Assembly (NCBI GenBank): GCA_035443705.1
Contig: DAORSV010000017.1
Coordinates: 1 to 24,870, forward strand
DNA from: CADEGZ01 sp035443705
Lineage (GTDB): Bacteria; Pseudomonadota; Gammaproteobacteria; UBA6186; Azoamicaceae
Reading direction: 5' to 3'
Length of the DNA: 24,870 nt
Part shown: one piece after another, positions 22,034-24,870 of the stretch
Position numbering within the stretch: the first letter of the stretch is position 1
Layout of the letters: every line of letters begins with the position of its first letter
Notes under the pieces: model-generated
What the model saw: only the letters and a program-made list of their open reading frames with translations
What the model was told of the DNA's origin: nothing
Databases searched by the model: none
Made by a program: the position numbers and the translations under genes

Positions 22034-24751
22034 ATGGCCATTTACCACTTTAGCGGTACGGTTATTTCCAGAAGCCAAGGGCGCAGTGCCATAGCTTGCG
22101 CCGCCTATCGCTCGGGTGAACGCTTAATGGATGAGCGTTACGAAAAAATTCAAGACTACAGCCGCAAAGACGATATTGTTCATGAAGAAATTCTACTCCC
22201 AAAAAATGCACCTGAATGGATGGGCGATAGAGAAAAACTTTGGAACGCGGTTGAAGCCGCTGAAAAAAGAAAAGACGCTCAACTCGCCCGAGAGTTTAAC
22301 TTTGCGTTGCCTCAAGAATTAACCCTTCAACAAAACCTTGAACTGGCTCGCGCCTTCGTTAAAGAACAGTTTGTTAAACAGGGCATGGTGGCCGATTTAT
22401 GTATTCACGAAGATATGAAAGACGGAGAGTCCTTACTCCATGCTCACATTATGCTAACCCTCCGCGAAGTGACCCCTGAAGGCTTTGGGTACAAGGTACG
22501 GGACTGGAACAGCAAAGCGCAATTACTCAATTGGCGGGAGGCGTGGGCAAATACGGCCAATCATTTTTTGGCACTAAACGGCCATGACAGGCAGATTGAC
22601 CATCGAACGCTTGAAGCTCAGGGTATTAATCTGGAGCCACAATACAAGATAGGGGCATCGACAGCCCAAGACCGAATGGCCAGGCTTGAAGACCACCAGC
22701 GTATTGCCAGAGAGAATGGGGAACGGTTATTCAAGAATCCTGATGAAGCCTTAGATGCCTTAACCAAACAGCAGTCGACTTTTAGCTATCAAGACTTAGC
22801 GCGATTTGTGAACCGTCAGACGGTGGACGCTGAGCAGTTTGAACGGGTTTATGAAAAGGTTAAGGGGCATTCCAATATTGTTCACCTGGGTTTAGATGAC
22901 CGGGGCATTGAGCGGTTTACCAGCCGGGAGATGTTAGGCATTGAAACCAAAATGTTAGAGCATACCCGGCTTCTCTCTCAATGCGATGGGCACTTTGTAA
23001 AGATAGAGCACAAGCTCCAAGCGATTGCTCCTAGAACCTTGAGTGGAGAGCAAAAAGAGGCATTTCATCATTTGCTTGAGCCTTATGATTTACGATGCGT
23101 GATTGGTTATGCGGGTACGGGTAAAAGCTACCTTTTGGAAGCGGCTAGAGAGGCTTGGGAAGCTTCAGGCTACCGAGTGCATGGGGTAACCCTTTCTGGC
23201 ATAGCCGCTGAGAACTTAGAAGGCAGTAGTGGTATTGAAAGCCGTACGCTTGCTAGCCGTTCTTGGTACTGGGATAGGGGCGAGCAGTTATTAGGGCGTA
23301 AAGATATTTTAGTGGTGGATGAAGCGGGGATGCTAGGTTCTAGGCAAATGGCTCGAATACTGGAAGTCGCAGACCAAGGGAATGCCAAGGTTGTGTTGGT
23401 AGGAGATACCCAGCAGCTTCAAGCCATTGAAGCGGGCGCGGCCTTTAGAGCGATTATTGAGCAAACCGGTGCGCTTGAGCTTACCGAGGTTAGAAGACAA
23501 CGGGTGCCTTGGCAGGCTGAGGCCACCAAAGACTTTGCTAGGGGCCATACCGCGAAAGCTTTGGGAGTTTATGAGGCTAATCATGTTCATGTGTTTGAAA
23601 CCCAGGCATTAGCCAGAGCTGCGGTAGTTGAGATGTGGAATGATGCTCGTCTCACTAACTCAAACCAAACTCAAATTATGCTGGCGTATACCCGGGTCGA
23701 TGTACAGGCACTCAATGATGAGGCAAGGACGCTACGCCATGCAGAAGGGGAACTTGGGCTTGAATTAGAGTTTAAAACAGAGCGTGGTAAAAGACTCTTC
23801 GCTGTTAATGACCGTGTGTATTTTTTAAAGAACGACAAAGCCCTTGGGGTAACGAATGGGACTTTAGGTGCCATTGAGTCCGTTAAAGAAGGACAAATTA
23901 TTGTCCGTTTAGATGAAGGCGATAAAAAAGACATTAATGACGATAGAAAAGTAATCGTCGACCTAAACCTTTACAAACACCTAGAGCATGGTTATGCGGC
24001 CACCGTTTATAAAACACAGGGCGTTACGGTAGATAGGTCTTATGTACTCGCCTCCCGTCATCTCGATGCCCATGCCACCTATGTTGGTATGAGTAGGCAC
24101 CGCGAGAGTGTGGATTTATTCTGGAGTAAAGAAGCGTTTCCGCGTATGGAATCATTAATACAAACCTTAAGCCGGCAAAGGGGTAAGGATGTGTCGACGG
24201 ATTATGAGAATATGCAGGATTTTGCAAAAGGGCGGGGCGTGGAACCTATTGAACCTCAACGCGAACAAACGGGCATTGAAGCTTTTAAGGCACAGTTTGA
24301 AGTGGGTTATCCAGAACGAGTGGCTGATAAAGTTGAACATAAACCCTTTGTTCATCCGCTTCAAAACCTTAGGCGTTCTTTTAAACATCCCATGATGGAT
24401 AGACAAGCACGCAGCAGTTTAGATACATTTAAAGAAAGGTATGAGGCGGCTAATCCTGAAAAAGCTGCGGCTATTCAGGATAAATTTATCTCTCCTTTAG
24501 AAAGAGAAGCTTTAAGCTTTATCAAACGCTTTGATAGTCTAGAAAACAGGCTGGCAACCGGTAAGCATTCTGATGCCATTACAGGGAAACTTCAAAAGGA
24601 AGCAAGGGCAGCGTTTGCAAATCCCGAGTTAATGGATTATTTGAAGACCAAAAACGTTGGATTAAGCGAAAAGGTTCAAAAGTTAGCGGAGCCTCAAAAG
24701 ACCCTTGAGATGACAAAAGGTCTTGAAAGAGACTTTGGTCTGGAACGTTAA
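22034..24751 (+). CDS. traA: TraA/MobA-MobL relaxase with C-terminal helicase domain
   Basis: This 905-aa protein has an N-terminal MobA/MobL relaxase domain (MAIYHFSGTVISRSQGRSAI, RSGERL, metal-binding His136-x-His138 in HAHIMLTLREV). It also has a RecD/TraI-like helicase with Walker A GYAGTGKS (358-365) and Walker B VVDEAG (Asp429, Glu430). The HGYAATVYKTQG and YVGMSRHRE motifs of the helicase end follow. It should nick oriT, stay attached to the 5' end and unwind the strand for transfer. It is somewhat shorter than Ti TraA (about 1100 aa), mainly in the C-terminal tail. ATG 22034 has AGGAAAGG about ten bases upstream. It is visibly richer in G and C than the effector genes, consistent with separate origin. 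It leads an operon with the membrane protein at 24773. Confidence 0.93.
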   Translation: MAIYHFSGTVISRSQGRSAIACAAYRSGERLMDERYEKIQDYSRKDDIVHEEILLPKNAPEWMGDREKLWNAVEAAEKRKDAQLAREFNFALPQELTLQQNLELARAFVKEQFVKQGMVADLCIHEDMKDGESLLHAHIMLTLREVTPEGFGYKVRDWNSKAQLLNWREAWANTANHFLALNGHDRQIDHRTLEAQGINLEPQYKIGASTAQDRMARLEDHQRIARENGERLFKNPDEALDALTKQQSTFSYQDLARFVNRQTVDAEQFERVYEKVKGHSNIVHLGLDDRGIERFTSREMLGIETKMLEHTRLLSQCDGHFVKIEHKLQAIAPRTLSGEQKEAFHHLLEPYDLRCVIGYAGTGKSYLLEAAREAWEASGYRVHGVTLSGIAAENLEGSSGIESRTLASRSWYWDRGEQLLGRKDILVVDEAGMLGSRQMARILEVADQGNAKVVLVGDTQQLQAIEAGAAFRAIIEQTGALELTEVRRQRVPWQAEATKDFARGHTAKALGVYEANHVHVFETQALARAAVVEMWNDARLTNSNQTQIMLAYTRVDVQALNDEARTLRHAEGELGLELEFKTERGKRLFAVNDRVYFLKNDKALGVTNGTLGAIESVKEGQIIVRLDEGDKKDINDDRKVIVDLNLYKHLEHGYAATVYKTQGVTVDRSYVLASRHLDAHATYVGMSRHRESVDLFWSKEAFPRMESLIQTLSRQRGKDVSTDYENMQDFAKGRGVEPIEPQREQTGIEAFKAQFEVGYPERVADKVEHKPFVHPLQNLRRSFKHPMMDRQARSSLDTFKERYEAANPEKAAAIQDKFISPLEREALSFIKRFDSLENRLATGKHSDAITGKLQKEARAAFANPELMDYLKTKNVGLSEKVQKLAEPQKTLEMTKGLERDFGLER

Positions 24752-24772
24752 ATCATTTACAAGGAGCAAGAT

Positions 24773-24870
24773 ATGTCTGAAATTATCAATGAAAAGTCAA
24801 AAATTTCCACTCAACCTGCAAATCTCGAAGATGTACTTTATCAATTTTTTAAGCTTTACGACAATTGGTC
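24773..24870 (+). CDS. 5' part of the coiled-coil/membrane protein gene that crosses the circle junction
   Basis: ATG at 24773 follows AGGAG (24762-24766) with a six-base spacer, 21 bases after the traA stop. The frame stays open to the window end and continues into 1-458 once the 52-base terminal overlap is removed. The encoded start is MSEIINEKSKIS. This is the same gene as the feature at 1-458, not a second copy. Confidence 0.8.
   Translation, partial: MSEIINEKSKISTQPANLEDVLYQFFKLYDNW
24819..24870. repeat. Terminal overlap, right copy
   Basis: This is an exact copy of 1-52 in the same orientation. It lies inside the gene starting at 24773. It is an assembly overlap of a circular molecule rather than a biological repeat. 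Confidence 0.9.

Noticed and set aside
1..24870. tRNA or rRNA genes
   Set aside because: No cloverleaf-like T-loop/acceptor pattern or rRNA sequence was recognised by eye; a tRNAscan search would settle it.

Overview
The window looks like one complete, circular, mosaic plasmid of about 24.8 kb. The first 52 bases recur exactly as the last 52, and a gene that starts at 24773 reads in frame across the join into 1-458. The host is most likely an intracellular gammaproteobacterium of the Legionellales (Coxiella, Rickettsiella, Diplorickettsia or Berkiella-like). The reasons are AT-rich DNA, several eukaryote-like effector genes (ankyrin repeats, U-box, Ulp1-type protease, tyrosine-kinase-like kinase), a region I recognise from Legionellales effector-type proteins, and a Legionella-like TraD/TraA pair. 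The genus is inference; no rRNA or tRNA is present to settle it.

Layout. 459-5746 holds a eukaryote-like protein kinase, then a minus-strand large serine recombinase with two small overlapping genes, then an ankyrin protein whose 5' end looks cut. 6167-9670 encodes a 1167-aa protein with a U-box, ankyrin repeats, a coiled coil, a Legionellales effector-type region and an Ulp1-like cysteine protease. 9734-11390 is a mobile-element and addiction segment: one Tn3-family inverted repeat, a resolvase, a brnT/brnA toxin-antitoxin pair and the first codons of a dead resolvase. 11422-15289 is a second giant effector, interrupted by a 100-N gap, with ankyrin repeats, the same protease and the same Legionellales region in swapped order. 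15509-18461 carries minus-strand accessory genes: DUF29, another resolvase, an Rpn-type nuclease and two unknowns. 18593-20535 is the backbone: an RHH partition protein, ParA, RepA and three iterons. 20639-22033 has strong palindromes, a small membrane protein, TraD and a probable oriT. 22034 to the end and round to 458 has the TraA relaxase-helicase and a coiled-coil membrane protein.

How it fits together. RepA, iterons and ParA/RHH maintain the plasmid, and BrnTA probably stabilises it. TraA, TraD and an oriT-like site make it mobilizable, but no coupling protein or type IV secretion genes are present, so transfer would need machinery from elsewhere. Three intact serine recombinases plus a fragment, with no transposase, point to repeated site-specific recombination. 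The cargo is four effector-like genes built from shared, reshuffled modules, centred on ubiquitin: a U-box (ligase) and Ulp1-like proteases (possible deubiquitinase or deSUMOylase) with a conserved ubiquitin-binding-like motif behind the protease. The two permuted giant proteins are the most novel content.
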